Assembly: GCA_024663395.1 (NCBI GenBank)
Contig: JANFAH010000005.1
Location: 186,001-250,000, forward strand
Length of the DNA: 64,000 nt
Direction of reading: 5' to 3'
Source of the DNA: Pisolithus tinctorius
Taxonomy: Eukaryota > Basidiomycota > Agaricomycetes > Boletales > Pisolithaceae
Under the pieces are notes generated by a model. The model was given only the letters and a program-made list of their open reading frames with translations, was not told the DNA's origin and ran no database searches. Position numbers and translations under genes: made by a program. This document shows, piece by piece, positions 47,426-60,330 of this stretch (positions are counted from its first letter, which is position 1; every line of letters begins with the position of its first letter).

Positions 47426-49611
47426 TTAGTCAACCTCCTCGACTGATGGACCGTCCTCGCTAGCTCCAGGGAAGCCGCCAGGCGCAGCACCACCGCCAGG
47501 GAAACCGCCAGCACCAGGGAAGCCGCCTGGTGCTCCACCAGCAGCACCATACAGCCTCTGCATGATTGGGTTGGCGACAGCCTCCAACTCCTTTTGCTTG
47601 CCGTCGTACTCTTCCTTCGACGCTTCCTGTGAGCTGTCGAGCCAGCTGATGGTCTCGTTGATGGCAGTTTCGAGTTTCTCCTTGTCGGCAGGATCAAACT
47701 TGCCGGCAAGCTTCTCATCATTGATGGAGTTGCGGAGGTTGTATGTGTACGACTCGAGACCGTTCTTGGACTGGATACGGGCGGCCGCAGCCTCATCCTC
47801 GGCTGTAAGCAAGTGTTGTTAGCAACGACAGTCATGTTCAGCAGTCGAGGATACCTACCCTTGTACTTCTCGGCCTCCGAAACCATGCGCTCGATTTCGT
47901 CCTTCGACAGACGACCCTTGTCGTTGGTGATGGTGATACGGTTCGACTTGCCGGTAGTCTTGTCGGAAGCCGAGACGTTCAAGATACCGTTAGCGTCGAT
48001 ATCGAAGGTAACCTCAATTTGAGGAACGCCACGAGGAGCAGGAGGAATACCAGTGAGCTCGAACTTGCCGAGCAGGTTGTTGTCCTTTGTCCGCGCACGT
48101 TCACCCTCGTAGACCTGAATCAAGACACCGGGCTGGTTATCCGAGTACGTGGAGAAGATCTCAGACTTCTTCGTCGGGACAGTCGTGTTGCGCTTGATGA
48201 GAGGCGTCATGACACCGCCAGCTGTCTCGATACCCAGCGACAAAGGAGCGACGTCGAGAAGCAGGAGGTCCTGAGTCTTCTCCGAAGTGTCACCGGAAAG
48301 GATAGCGGCCTGGACAGCAGCACCGTAGGCAACCGCCTCGTCAGGGTTGATGCTTTTACAGGGCTCCTTGCCGTTGAAGAAGTCGGAGACGAGTTTCTGG
48401 ATACGAGGAATACGGGTGGATCCACCGACCAAAACGATTTCATGTACGTTCCCCTTGTCAATCTTCGAGTCACGAAGGACCTTCTCGACGGGCTCAAGGG
48501 TGCTACGGAACAAGTCCTGGCACAGTTCTTCGAAACGAGCACGGGTGATGGACGTGTAGAAGTCAACACCATCGAAGAGGGAGTCGATTTCGATAGAAGT
48601 TTGGGTGGCGGAAGAGAGAGTACGCTTAGCACGCTCGCAAGCAGTGCGGAGACGGCGGAGGGCACGAGCGTTAGAGGAGACATCCTTCTTGTGCTTGCGC
48701 TTGAATTCCTGGACGAAGTGGTTGACCAGACGGTTGTCGAAGTCCTCACCACCCAAGTGGGTGTCACCGGCGGTGGCCTTGACCTCGAAGATACCCTCCT
48801 CGATTGTCAGAAGGGAAACATCGAAAGTTCCACCGCCAAGGTCGAAGATAAGGACGTTGCGCTCGCCAGTCACTTTCTTGTCCAGACCGTAAGCGATAGC
48901 AGCGGCGGTGGGTTCGTTAATGATACGGAGGACGTTCAAACCAGAGATAGTCCCAGCATCCTTAGTGGCCTGCCTCTGCGAGTCATTGAAGTACGCGGGA
49001 ACAGTGACGACCGCGTTGTTAACGGCGTATCCGAGGTACGCCTCAGCGGTCTCCTTCATCTTGGTGAGGACCATAGATGAGATTTCCTCGGGCGTCTACA
49101 CACACCAAAGTTAGATTAGAAAAAGAATATGGAAGTGTGTACTTACGAATTCTTTGGTCTCGCCACGGTACTCCACCTGAATGTAAGGCTTGCCAGCCTT
49201 GCTGACAACCTTGAAAGGGAAGTGCTTGAGATCAGCCTGCACCTCCGCATCATCGAATTTGCGGCCGATAAGACGCTTAGCGTCGAATACACTAAACGCA
49301 GATGTCAGCACGCGGCGAGATAAGATAAACGGGGCAATGGCAGGACTCACGTGTTATGAGGGTTCATAGCGACTTGGTTCTTTGCGGCATCGCCGATTAG
49401 CCGCTCATTGTCAAGGAAAGCGACATATGAGGGCGTCGTTCGATTACCCTGGTCGTTGGCGATGATCTCAACACGATCATTTTGCCAAACACCGACGCAA
49501 CTGAAAGAAGGGATGGGAGATCAGATTATCCCGAGAGGGGGCGACGGAACAAGTTGATACGTACGAGTACGTCGTTCCCAAATCGATACCGATGGCTTTT
49601 GGTGATGACAT
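47426..49611 (-). CDS. Cytosolic HSP70 chaperone (Ssa type)
   Basis: This is an ATP-dependent chaperone for folding, translocation and stress. The start at 49611 gives [16 protein letters not shown]. Exons are 49565-49611, 49351-49500, 49147-49291, 47859-49095 and 47426-47802, all joining in phase. Signatures are DLGTTYS (phosphate 1), [15 protein letters not shown] (phosphate 2), [13 protein letters not shown] (adenosine), the linker [13 protein letters not shown] and the substrate-binding domain with [19 protein letters not shown]. The C-terminus has [17 protein letters not shown] repeats and ends VEEVD, the tail bound by TPR co-chaperones in the cytosol. The length (about 650 residues) is normal. 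Heat-shock elements and a TATA run lie upstream. A long open frame on the opposite strand is a known by-product of HSP70 codon usage. Confidence 0.97.
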
Positions 49612-49769
49612 GTCTACTTAAGACTGGTTTTTGTTGCGGGTCGTGACTGCGTATGAAAAATCAGTTGGTTGATCGTCGGCGCCGTATGTCACGGTGACGA
49701 GACACTTACACACCAAGTTAAACAGAGCAGAAAATGTCTGAAGAGAGGGAGTCCCCCTCCGATTGCGAT

Positions 49770-49780
49770 TATATATATAT
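49770..49780 (-). promoter_or_regulatory. TATA region of HSP70
   Basis: An alternating TA run about 160 bases ahead of the HSP70 start codon is the most likely core promoter. It lies between the heat-shock elements and the coding region, as expected. Confidence 0.55.
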
Positions 49781-49799
49781 CGACTGATATTCCGCGCCA

Positions 49800-49833
49800 T
49801 TCCAGGACGTTCCTTCACTCTTCTAGAGGGTTC
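49800..49833 (-). promoter_or_regulatory. Heat-shock elements upstream of HSP70
   Basis: Two clusters fit alternating nGAAn/nTTCn units. TTC-CA-GGA-CG-TTC at 49,800-49,812 has one mismatch, and TTC-TA-GAG-GG-TTC at 49,821-49,833 has one mismatch. They lie 20-50 bases beyond the TATA run, the usual place for Hsf1 binding sites. Confidence 0.6.
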
Positions 49834-50525
49834 TTTCCTGACGTAGTAAGATTATCTAAGAAAAACATATTCCCTTCATGGAAACTTTATCAGCTCACGC
49901 TCAGACGGTCGAGTGCCCAGTACCCAGACGCAGGTGCCAACGCAGCCCCATCGGTTACCCAAATACACGTGTAGCAGATATGTATGTTAAGGTAGGAATT
50001 GGTTGTCTAGAATCCGAGAAATCACACGCATGCGCTTTCAAGAGGACACAAACTCCGAGGTGAGAAAGGGGAAAATGAAAATGAAACAAAAAAAATGAAA
50101 TATTAACATTGACAGTCTGGACATGCGTGTAGGGCAGCGCAGGAACAAAAGAACGGTAGTCGGAAAACGGAGGTCATCAGTCATGAATATGGTAGAACCT
50201 GTCCGCAACCTTCCATCAACCCTGTGGAAAATGCGAGGCGCATCCTGCAAATTTGTATATCTATCCTCCATTTGCACGGGTCGTTATTCCTATCGTATCA
50301 TCAAGACTGCGATGCGCTTGCAAATCACGCAAAACAGACGGGTCCACTATGCATCACCCAGTGTATGAGTATCACTCGGACGACCACAAGAAAAAACCAT
50401 CTGCCCACCAGGTAGGACGCTCTTCCTGCGAACATGAGGACTCTGCGACGTTGGCGAGTGCTCCACGCCAACCTGATATTCACGCTACGGATCTATATTA
50501 AATACGGGCTCCAACAGCAGCAACG
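49834..50525. other. Intergenic region upstream of HSP70
   Basis: No gene is evident. It includes the 3' side of RTS1, which is transcribed towards HSP70 on the same strand, and the distal HSP70 promoter. Confidence 0.45.
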
Positions 50526-52766
50526 TCATCCACGTACGTCCAGACCTGGGTCAGCCATCGGCACCCTTTCAATTCCGCTTTCATCCAAGTCTCCAGGCAT
50601 GACACCATCAATCGATACAGCGCTCAGCTCCATCGATAGGTCCATGATGTCCGAATCATCTCCCGCCGTTGGCGGAGGTGGAGGGTCCCGTGGAACTTCA
50701 TGGTAACTGGCAGGCAGCTTGCCACCAGCGTTCTGCCTCGCCTTCTCGCGGATTTTTTGCCAGTCCTCGTAGCGCTCGACCGCGTGTTGTTGCTCACTGG
50801 GTAATGTTTTAGTGGGACTCAGATCGTGCAACCAGCTGCTCGACATACGCAATCCTACGCTGCCTATATTGTTGTAATGTTTCATCGAATAGTTCTGGAC
50901 TCAGCTCCATGAATAGTTTCAGCGCATTATACACCATCCCGTGTATAGTCCTTGAAGCGGTCTCAGTTGCGCTAGTCCACTTAGCAGAGGCACTCACCGA
51001 TTCCAGTGACTCCTCGCATTGTTATACAGAGCCGGAAAGACAATCGGCAGGATCTTTGGCAAATTGTCGCTCATCAGATTCACGATATATTCATTGTTCC
51101 AATATAATAGAGCCCGTTCGGCCACCTGGAAATGCTGGCTATTGATGCAACGTGCCAGTTGGGCGAAGAGGGGCTCTTGGATCTTTTGGAATTCAGCGGG
51201 ATCGGTGACATCCAAGACTTCCTCGAGCTCGTTGAGGAACATGACTTCCTTCGGCGAGTTTACCTTGGGCCAATACTTGAGCAGTCCAATCATCACCTCC
51301 TGTGCCAAAGTCGGGTCCTTCTCCAAGAACTGGACGATGCAATAGGCAAGTTGAGGGTGATATAGGCATAGAGTCTTGACCTTGTGGAGCGGAAGGAGAA
51401 CACGCGCCAAGAAGATCTTGTGTTCGTCCTTGAGGGGCACAGCAAAACCGTTGATAATCGATCCCAAGATCTCCAGCAGCTCGGCAATCCCATTATGCCG
51501 CTCTGTCTCGTAGATAAAGTGGTAGAATACATTGTTAATTGACCGACGAATGAATGCGCGGAGGGTGAGGAATTTTCCGTAAATGCGATGCAACGTGGTC
51601 TTGAGGAAGTCGCGTTCCCGTGGATCCTCAGAATCGAAAAGTTCCAAGAGGTTGAGTACGAATGTCTGGTCGACATATCGCTTCGCTAGGTGTGTATTGA
51701 AATCCGGGCTCTCCACAAAGCGGAGGAAAAATTCGTAAACGATTTGTAAGTGAGGCCATGCAAGTTCGAGGACGGGTTCGTCCTCTTCGGGATCGAAGGC
51801 ATCCCCTGTGGGATTTACGGGAGGGGGTATAGAGCGGAAGAGATTGACGGCGAACTGGTTCACAGTGAGATCTATTTTGGGCTGGAAGAGTATGCAATTG
51901 GGCATACCATGTTCACAACCTCAGGGTATATGTTTTCGGTGATGACACCACGTTGGGTGGTAATGTATTCGAGCATTTCATGCAGAGTCTGTGCTTTGAC
52001 TTGTTTACCTTTAAGCTCTGAGCTGGCATCGTTGAAGTCGAACAATACACGACACTGGTTGAGTTTCTTGATAAAAAGTTGTGACCTTTCACTCGGCGGT
52101 ACCTCTGAGGGAGCGGGGTCAAAAAAGTGGTCTGTTATGTTCAGAGGGTGCAGACAAACCGTTGAAGGTCGCAAGCCTCTCGATTTCGACTCTTTCTGTC
52201 ACGACGAAACGGCTGCTCCGCTGTTTACGCGGTGGCTTACCGACGATGGGGATGGTGTCCCGCGGACCAGAACGAAGGCGGTTAAGCGTGTTTGCACGTG
52301 GAGGGTTGGCATTTCCATCCAGCCCGACGGTTGCTCGCTCGGGAGAACCGTACTGACTTGATCGTGGAGCTAGCTCAGGCGCCGGGTCTGAGCTTACGAC
52401 CACAATAGGTGGGACCGGGGAAGAGCTACCAGAACTATACCTCCGATCTGTAGTAGAGGTGGTTGCACTATTGACAGAGCGGTTTGAAGAAGGCTGTGGT
52501 TGAGAGAGAAGAGAGCGATTGCTTGTGTTGTTAACTGATGCACCAGGCAGTGAAAGTGGAGCAGGGACAGGTTGAGGAAGAGGCTTGGCGGTGTTGGGAG
52601 GAGGCGGGGGAGGAACTGACGGCTGTGATGCAGGTGGTTTTGGATCCTTGTTCTTCGAGGATGTATCTGAGCTCTTTCTTAGCTGGAGAGATGAAACCGG
52701 TCAGGGTGGGGCCTGGGCCAAAAGATGCTAGGTGACACTAACGAATGATTTCTTGAGACCTTTCAT
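50526..52766 (-). CDS. RTS1: PP2A regulatory subunit B' (B56), Rts1-like
   Basis: B56 subunits direct protein phosphatase 2A to substrates in cell-cycle and stress control. The start at 52766 gives MKGLKKSF. An N-terminal Ser/Pro-rich low-complexity region (52,766-52,190) is followed by the B56 domain. It begins with [21 protein letters not shown], then [15 protein letters not shown]. After an intron near 51,905 it runs FEPEEDEP-type sequence, [78 protein letters not shown] and [22 protein letters not shown]. It ends [22 protein letters not shown] and [17 protein letters not shown]. Introns at about 50,955-51,000 and 50,800-50,850 join in phase. The C-terminus is acidic, with a stop at 50,526. 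Confidence 0.93.
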
Positions 52767-53733
52767 GATTCCGGGCGGGGTCAGCAGAGCTTTTGCCTGC
52801 ACACTACGACTCCTTTGGCCAGGCTGATGTCTGTCAGATCGTCAGGTATTGCGAATGCCTCTGCGAGGTGCCAAATTCAACGGAATCGATGGACGTCGTT
52901 GCTGCTCTGCGCGTGACACTCAACGTCACAGCTGATCACAGTCACACACTCCCTGCTGCGAGGCTAGATATATGTGCTCGCAATCTGTTCAACGCCTATT
53001 TTGCTATGAAAAAAACAGAGGATCTTCCAAACGGCTGTTTTGAATTGGATGAGGTATTTTGTGTGTGTTCACAACGCCGGATGGGTCCTTTCCATTTGTC
53101 CAAATGCTACTCCGAGTTTGCCCGGGACGGTCGTAATTCAGCTCGGTCGAAGATGCGCTATATCCTTCGATAGTGGTGGCGTCGAATATCAGTGTTTTAG
53201 TATTGAGACAGCTTTCAACGAGCGCAGGGAGACTGGAAGACGTTCGTTGCAACTTAATGCAAAATGTTTAAGCTTGCAACTATGGACGTGCGGTTCCAGT
53301 GTTCCACGCAGTTCCAACCGTTTTGAGCCAGCGTTCTAAGAATCTGCTGCTTCTAAGGCAGTTTACCCGAACAGTGAAATGGTTATGTCCAGTAGGCTAA
53401 CTGAGAGCTATCCTCGGATATTGCATCAGACAGGGGTTAAATACCCATCCCCGGCACTTCTGAACGCCACCCAAGCTGGCAACCGACAACGTCGTCGCGA
53501 GGTTTCCTTATTGTCCGTTGCAAGCCCTTGTTGCACTGGATATTTGTATGCTTATGCTGTGGTGACTGTGTGGTGGCGACAACGGCAACATGTGCCAGGC
53601 ATCCGCAGGATTTCCGTATTTAGAGTGATTGGCACGCGCGTCTCTTCAACTTGGTCACTACATACCCACAGCAGCAGCCCTTGCGTCGTCAACTAACATC
53701 ACTGACTTGAAGTTCGTCTGAAATCAATCCCAG
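52767..53733. other. Divergent intergenic region
   Basis: This lies between the divergent starts of RTS1 and the next gene. Frames at 52,793-53,696 show no motif. It should contain both promoters. Confidence 0.45.
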
Positions 53734-55053
53734 ATGGCTGGTAAGCCCTCTCTCCGCACTTGCCGTTCGACGCCAACTCGTAGTTTTGAAGCAATATACG
53801 CTGTCTATACCTCTCCTACACACCCGCCGGTGCCGAACCACCTTCCAACCCTCGTCGTCACCCCACACGGTATGCGAGTTTCATAGAGTACATCGATCAT
53901 TACTTCACCTCAGCTCTCTTAGGACAACCGTCTAACATTTTGTACTCGTATCTCCACACTAACTTCGTCAGTGCTTGTCCTGCTCTATTCCAAGCGTCTT
54001 AACACCCACCAACCCGTTCCAGAATGCCGAGAATTATCTCCTCACCCCCTCTCCCCAAGGTGATCTCTGTGTTGCCAGACTGTTCCCTCCCCGTCAGCAT
54101 CAAGGCAAATCTACCGCTTCCGACCCAGGTCATTCTGGTCACTCATCCACTCGCGTCGTTCGCTGCGAGGCATCCAGAAACCTCAAATGGTCTATTGCGA
54201 ACACAGGTGTCATTTCTCCCATATACAAACTCTCCCTCCCTTCCCCCGATTCCCCGGATCTCCCGCTCTTTCAGATATCCAAGCCGAACCCAAACGCGGC
54301 ATTCTGGAGCATGTTCTACTTTGCTTATGCAGGCCATAATATCCCCCCCAGGCGTATCGAGTTCGGAAAGATACAAAAGAATCCACCAGGTCCAAGCGGT
54401 GGGGGTACGCGGATCAGCATCACCGGAAAGACGCCCGAAGAGAAAGCTGTATGGCAAACCCTCGGTGAGGGAAACGAGGACTGCGTCGAGTGGGTCGTCC
54501 TCTGTGCGGCGCTAAACCTACTCGAGTACGTGTCCCAACTTGCGCAGCACCAGATGTTCTGACGTCTGTTATTCGCGCGTTTCCTAGCGACGAAATCATG
54601 AAAGCTGCCGAGAAGAATCCACAGCCTCCTTCGATTCCTGCGCAAATGCCAGCGCAAGGCGGTCGCTCAGCGCCGGTCGCGCTCCACGACCCCGGGCCGC
54701 AATCCGCCCAGGGACAGCAGCGCCAGGGTCCTCCTCAACAACAACCCCCATCGCGTGGCCCAATGCCAGGCGGCCGCCCTATGCAAGGCCCACCTCCCCC
54801 ACGTGGATTTGCTCCAGGGCAAGGCCCTCCTCCGTCAAGTGGTCCTGGCGGTTACGCTGTCCCTCCACAGGGCTATGCGCCCGGCCCCGGGCGGCAACCT
54901 CCGCCAGGTCAGCGTCCTGGCATGTCAGGGGCCCCTGGTGCCATGCCACCACCCGGGATGGTCGCTGGACGCCATCCCCCTCTACAAGGGCATCCTCAGC
55001 AAATGCCTATACTCCAGCCTGGCCAGCCGCAGGGCGGGCAGCGAAAGATCTAG
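53734..55053 (+). CDS. Conserved fungal protein of unknown function with Pro/Gly-rich tail
   Basis: All exons join in phase: 53734-53740 (only ATGGCTG), 53792-53869, 53923-53966, 54023-54525 and 54588-55053. The product begins MAAIYAVYTSPTHPPVPNHL. The core holds KWSIANTGVISPIYKLSLPS, NPNAAFWSMFYFAYAGH, IEFGKIQKNPPGPSGGGTRI and EDCVEWVVLCAALNLLDDEI. This looks like a compact beta-rich domain with strong conservation signals, but I cannot name its family. A tubby/LURP-like fold is a guess only. The last 140 residues are rich in Pro, Gly and Gln (GGRPMQGPPPPRG and similar), probably disordered. No signal peptide or membrane helix is seen. The clean frame and the regular splice sites make it a real gene. 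Confidence 0.8.
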
Positions 55054-55658
55054 CGTTTTGAAGTCAACGCTCGCTTGACTTGGGCACATGTTCCGTAGAT
55101 TTCTAGTCTGAACTCTTAGTCTGATCGTTACCATTCTGCCAGTGGTTGCCTCATTCCTTCCTAATCTTTGCTTCCTGCTGCATATCAACTCATTTCTTCT
55201 CACCGTTATTTATTGTATAGGTTGCGGATGCCGGCTAACTCGTCAAAGTGATGAATGTATATTCCAAGATGGAGCGTGGTATACTGTTTTCCCCTTTCCT
55301 GGCCTTCCACTAGTTGCCTATTTGTTCGTTTCCTTTTTCGTCGGGTTTCGCGGACCGTGTATGATACTAAGATATTGAGGATTGATTCTCGTGTTTGGCG
55401 AGTCTTGCGTGTATACCTCCAGCGAAATGCCTCTTCATTTGCAGTCGCTCCTCAACTTCCTACTCACAATTCTATAAGGGTACTTGCACGTTGTAAGTTG
55501 GTGTTAGCACGCGCTATCATGTCTTCTGAGTGGTGTTTAATTCGTGAGAGGTCATTACTCTAGCGTGCAATGTAGGGACAACATGCAAGACATCAGGTGC
55601 ATCAGACTGTGCTGTGACCAACCGATCCTTCTCAACCGATGGAGCGACGGGATCACTA
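55054..55658. other. Convergent intergenic spacer
   Basis: This T-rich sequence, typical of 3' UTRs, lies between convergent genes (unknown protein and citrate synthase). No gene is seen. Confidence 0.5.
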
Positions 55659-58013
55659 TCAGTTCTTGATCAATTTCTCCAGCGCGTCCATAGAGTACGC
55701 TAGAAAAAAAGATTTAGCAAGGTTATCAAGATGAAATGGCAATAACATAATCGGATGACGTCCCGGAAGAAGGATCCCCAGATAAGAGATAGAACTACGC
55801 GGAAAAAACTCACACTTCGGCCGTTCGATAGGCAATCCAAGAGCTGCGACAACGCACATTCAGCATTCGTTTGCGCAGGATAGCGCAGAATTTCCACGGC
55901 TCACCTCTCGCCCACACAAGTTGGGTCACGGCACCCAGAGCTACGAAGGGAGGTTAATATTACAGAACCACAAGCGCGCGAGTATAAAACGGATTCACCT
56001 CTTGAAACACCAAAGATGACGGTATAGTACTTCAAAAACAAGCGTTTAGCACAAGGTACGCAACCTGGGAAGTGTGCAAGATTACCTTGAACTCTGTTAG
56101 GCCGTAGTGGTACAACACACAACCTACACAGCATCTTTGATAAGACATACATACCAGCAAATAATGGAGAAGGTACCTGATGCGGCGTCGACATTCGGGT
56201 AGGGGTTCTTAGTCTGAACAAGCGGTAAAATCACAAACGAGGAACCAAGTGTATAGACTGACCTTGCCGTGCTCCTTCAGCACTTCTGGTGCAACCTCAG
56301 CGGTCTGAATGCAGATGTGAGCCACGCAAACATCAGGCCGACATGTGGATTCACCTGCTGCACAAGCTGGATAGTAGGGCTGGCTTGAAGGTCTGGCCTG
56401 GTCTTGCAGAAATCTTGAAGGGCGACGAAGCGAGGGTCAGGGTTCCTCAGGACGCCATGACCGTACCTGTCAAAAGTAAGATCTCCACTGGAGCACCATA
56501 TATCTATGTCATGTACCCTGGAACAACTCTACCGCTCTTGAGGGTCCTCCAGAGGTATTCCTTGATGTTGTCATGAGTAATAGTGTCACCTATCTCTTTT
56601 TGCATGGCAATCTGCCATCTCAACACTTCCTGGTTGGCGAGGCTGTAGATAAAAGTGAGCGGCGTTTGTTCCAATATTTGCTTCGAGATAACGAACCCAT
56701 GTAGTGGACCAGCAAGGGCATTGAGAGCAGCAGAGTACGCAAGGTAGGGATCGGCAAGTGTAGAGCCCACCAGGTCTATAAGGCACTCAATCCGACAGAC
56801 CAACTGTCATCAAGGGTGTGTAGACGTACGAGATGTATGGGCAGAGGCATTACCGCCCTCATGATCGCCGTGTAGGGCAATGTACAAACGCAGATACTCG
56901 GTCATGTTCTCATTGTTACCGAAACCAAGCATGTTGGAGTAATTGCCTGAGCATGAGCATGGTTAGGTGCTGCACCGTGAACATGCTTGGCCAGTCGTCA
57001 TGCTTACCGGTAAGGTCCAAGTTCTTATCAATGGGTACAAGTGGCCGGTCAGGATAATACACGTTACGGTATATGCGCGCTGCCAAAGATGGGAGTTTCG
57101 CGACAAGATTAATGCAGTCTTCCAACGTGGTGGTCCAGTATTCGGTCTTCTTGATCCCGCGTTCGTAAGCTGCCTGGAACGCGCTGTCGTGATTCAATGC
57201 TGCTACACCCATACTTAGCTGGGTCATGGGATGCAGGGTCTTTGGGAAACTGTTTGAACATCAGCATTCTGTGCAGTTAATTAGGGTCGGAATTTGGGGA
57301 ATATACGCACGAGTCTACGAGTTTTTCAACGAAACTCGGGAGTTCTCCCTTTTCAGCGAGTTCTGCCGAAAGCTGTTGGCTCTGTTGAGGGGTTGGGACC
57401 TTGCCAGTCATCAAGAGCCATAGCATGCTCTCGGGAGTCATCTCCTTTCCGCCGGGTGCAGGGGGCAGCACCTCGCGACACTCTGGGATACTCATACCGT
57501 GGAAGCGGATACCCTAGAGACCGAGACATCAGCAGGCATGTCCCCGTCATTATTCGCGAGACGATGCGGACCTCGATGGGGTCAAGAACAGAAGCTTCCC
57601 AGAGCATTGCCTTGATCCCTCTCATGCCTCCGATAATGTTCTCAACCTGAACGACACGTCAATAACAGTGTAAGAGCCGGAACTTTGGGGAATTGTACCT
57701 TGACGTCGCCGACCACTGTCTGCGCATGTTCCGCTTTCTAAGGCGGGAGGGTGGACCATCGTCAAGTGGAGTTCGCTCCAGAACACTGCACAAAATACTG
57801 ACCAGTTTCTTCAGCTGTTCCTGCTTCGGCGGTATGACTTCTCGGAGTGTCTCCTCCAGCGTCTGTGCGAAGAATACGTATAAGCGACAGTGAAAACCAA
57901 GACCAAACCTCGTTATGCCTCACTTTCGTCGAAGCCAGACGACGGCATCCAGCATTACGGGCTAGGTTACCCGTCACAGAGGTATACGATTGGAAGGCGA
58001 CACGTTTGAACAT
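55659..58013 (-). CDS. CIT1: Citrate synthase, mitochondrial
   Basis: This enzyme condenses acetyl-CoA and oxaloacetate to citrate, the first step of the TCA cycle. The start at 58013 gives the presequence [20 protein letters not shown]. At least twelve exons follow. Landmarks are [104 protein letters not shown] and [14 protein letters not shown]. The catalytic His comes in [14 protein letters not shown], then [13 protein letters not shown]. The second His is in [13 protein letters not shown], and the Asp is in [13 protein letters not shown]. The C-terminus is [21 protein letters not shown], with a stop at 55,659-55,661. The three catalytic residues are all present. A decayed partial copy lies at 60.7-61.5 kb. 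Confidence 0.93.
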
Positions 58014-58362
58014 GGCGAGAGAGGAGGACGTGTCAATGAGACTAATAGTATGGTACTATACTCTATGGCTCCCGACAATAGTGTCCGAACAAGATCCCCC
58101 GGAAAAAAATCAGCGTCACTCCATCCCACAAGTGGTCGGCCCGCTCTGCATTCCGAAGACCCGGATCATCCCGGATAGCAGGCATGCCCCTGTTTGAGTT
58201 TATTTGATCAAGTACCGTGTTTACAAGGTCATCAGTACCTACAGAAACAGTCGAGGGAGGGCGAAACGAAGGTCTCCATAGACCAGAACTGCTTTCGCGT
58301 CTTTGATTTAAAATACTACTATATCTAATGTACGTTGTGTCGCACTACAACCCTCCGTCATC

Positions 58363-60330
58363 TCACGTATTTCCAGAAATCACGTTGAGAGTCGAGACAG
58401 AAGGTACAAAAAAGTACTCTCCTCCTCTGGACGTGATGAAGAACTGCGGGGGAACGCCTGGGGCGTTAGTAGTACTAGGCTGCGTAGTGGCCTGTCCTTC
58501 TATAGCAATAGTCGGACCCTCTCCATTACTGAGCTTGAGGAACACACTATACGGCTCATCCGGACCACTTATGATAGAATCTTGTCCTAGTGAAATTCCG
58601 TCAGGGGCGGTTCAAGCAAGAGTGCTACTAACACTAACTGTGCCGTTGAGGAACGAGTGATGTGGGAGGAAAATATACGTTGTTAGCAAACCCGACGGTT
58701 TGGCGAACGAATCCCGAGTCCAGATTAGATTGGTAACAGACAAATAGGAGACCCCGTGGTGTCTGTGCCGGGAGCTAAACCAATCACCGTTGTACTGTTA
58801 TAAAAGCACTACTGCTCGTAGAGGTTTCCTCACCTCGTCGCCAAATGGAATACCTGTTCGGAGAATGGACGAGGATTCTATGAACTTCTTGTCCAGGTAC
58901 GGACCCAGGTTGCGAGGATTAACCTTGCGCATATGAGCAGTGAAGGGACAGAATTTATCCGTCGGTTCAGGGATGCCTGTAATCGAATAGTCGAAGTTAT
59001 TATTCCTGTTCTTATCCTTAGCTAACTCGGGGTCATCAAAGACTGGGCATAGCGGCAGTGGAGCTCCCTGACGAAACAATGAATCAGAGGTAAAGATGGT
59101 AAGAACTTGCATTTACCGATTGGAATCTCCCAAATAGTCTTGCACCAAAGAGTTCAGAACTCTCTTCATCCGTAAGGGTTTGGCTTGGTTCCACGAGCAC
59201 TGGTGGCACAAACTCTCTCCAGCGTGGGCCGTTCTTCAGCTTATACTCGTTAAACCCGGGTACATCTTGTTCAAGTTTTTTGAACACCATAAAGGTTCCG
59301 TCTTTGCCCCAAGTCGGGCGGTTTTCACGAACCGGATCACCTTCATATCCTGTGATCAGGACGCCTACATCAACTTCGGTTTGGCCAGGACACGGACAGA
59401 TAAGACCGCTGCGCATGAAGTTAGTCTCCCAATATTAAGATCTCATTCTGAAACACACCGCATAGCAGGCTGAGAAATTCCGTCCATGTAACCGAAATGT
59501 TCATGTCCATCCATCTCGCCAGGCCTTGTTTTACCTTCAATTACTTCTCGAATGTCGATCGTCTCAGAAAATAACTCGGAAGCTGCCTTTACACCTTCCT
59601 GAACCTTCTCAGGGTCTGCAAAATCGCGTGAAGTGGCCTTGTATCAGAAAACGGTGGATTTGACACACACCACACGCAGCAATGACAACTACACCATGTA
59701 GAGCACCTCGGTCAACGTTGGCGGTACCATGGATGGGATCAAAGCCCGGCTTGTCGAATACCTTGTCCCATTGCATTCTATCACCGAGCATGGTCTTGTT
59801 ATCTCTCATGCAGAATACGTCGAACCGTCCGTCGCCAGTCTTCTCTGTTAAGCCAAGCAAATTAAGACCAGCCCGGGTAAAGGCGATCTGCTGAAAAATG
59901 ATCGGTAATTTCTGATTATTTCCGAGTTTTTCTTTACAGATAGCTTTTAGATGTTCGACAACCTCGGCAGCTGTCGTGGGCACAAATGAAGATAGAGCTT
60001 TTTTGAAATTGGAAACATCGTTGATACGAAAGAAGATGAAAGCTTCAACTTTCTAGTTGTGTTGTTGCATGGGTAATGAACGCTGAACAAAGTGAATATT
60101 TACCTTCGGAAATTGGAAGACGTCGCCTTGGACATTATGGAGATTTGGAAGATTCCCACTTGTGTCTGTTGGCACATCTTCATTGGCCGTGATCAGAGGA
60201 ATGATAGCACGGCGATGGAAGGGAGCAAAGACTTTGCGTGAGAATTCATGATCACCCAGTTCTACCATTACGAGAGTAAGAACCTTCACTAATATGGACC
60301 TTATTAACAATATCATCGATAACAGATTGC
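58363..60330 (-). CDS. Dye-decolourising (DyP-type) haem peroxidase
   Basis: DyP peroxidases oxidise dyes, phenols and possibly lignin products with hydrogen peroxide. Exons on the minus strand give LPNLHNVQGDVFQFPK|KVEAFIFFRIND, a usual beginning of the domain. Then come VVEHLKAICKEKLG, GHEHFGYMDGISQPAM with the catalytic GxxDG motif (Asp present, about 59,475-59,505) and GTFMVFKKLEQDVPGFN. Next is CPFTAHMRKVNPRN, whose His is the expected proximal haem ligand, with the distal Arg in ILRTGIPFGDEV, and GLLFVCYQSNLDSGFV. The C-terminus reads FFITSRGGEYFFVPSVSTL with a stop at 58,363-58,365. The first exon is not settled: a hydrophobic stretch near 60,300 could be a signal peptide, and ATGs at 60,266 or upstream are possible. 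I checked several exon joins only by motif, not phase. Confidence 0.85.

Noticed and set aside
48019..49080. 353-codon open frame on the plus strand opposite HSP70
   Set aside because: Long antisense frames opposite HSP70 genes are a known effect of their codon usage. The frame has no family motif of its own, and the sense gene is certain.
52538..52735. Plus-strand frame in the N-terminal part of RTS1
   Set aside because: It is a shadow of the Pro/Ser-rich coding region of RTS1 on the other strand.
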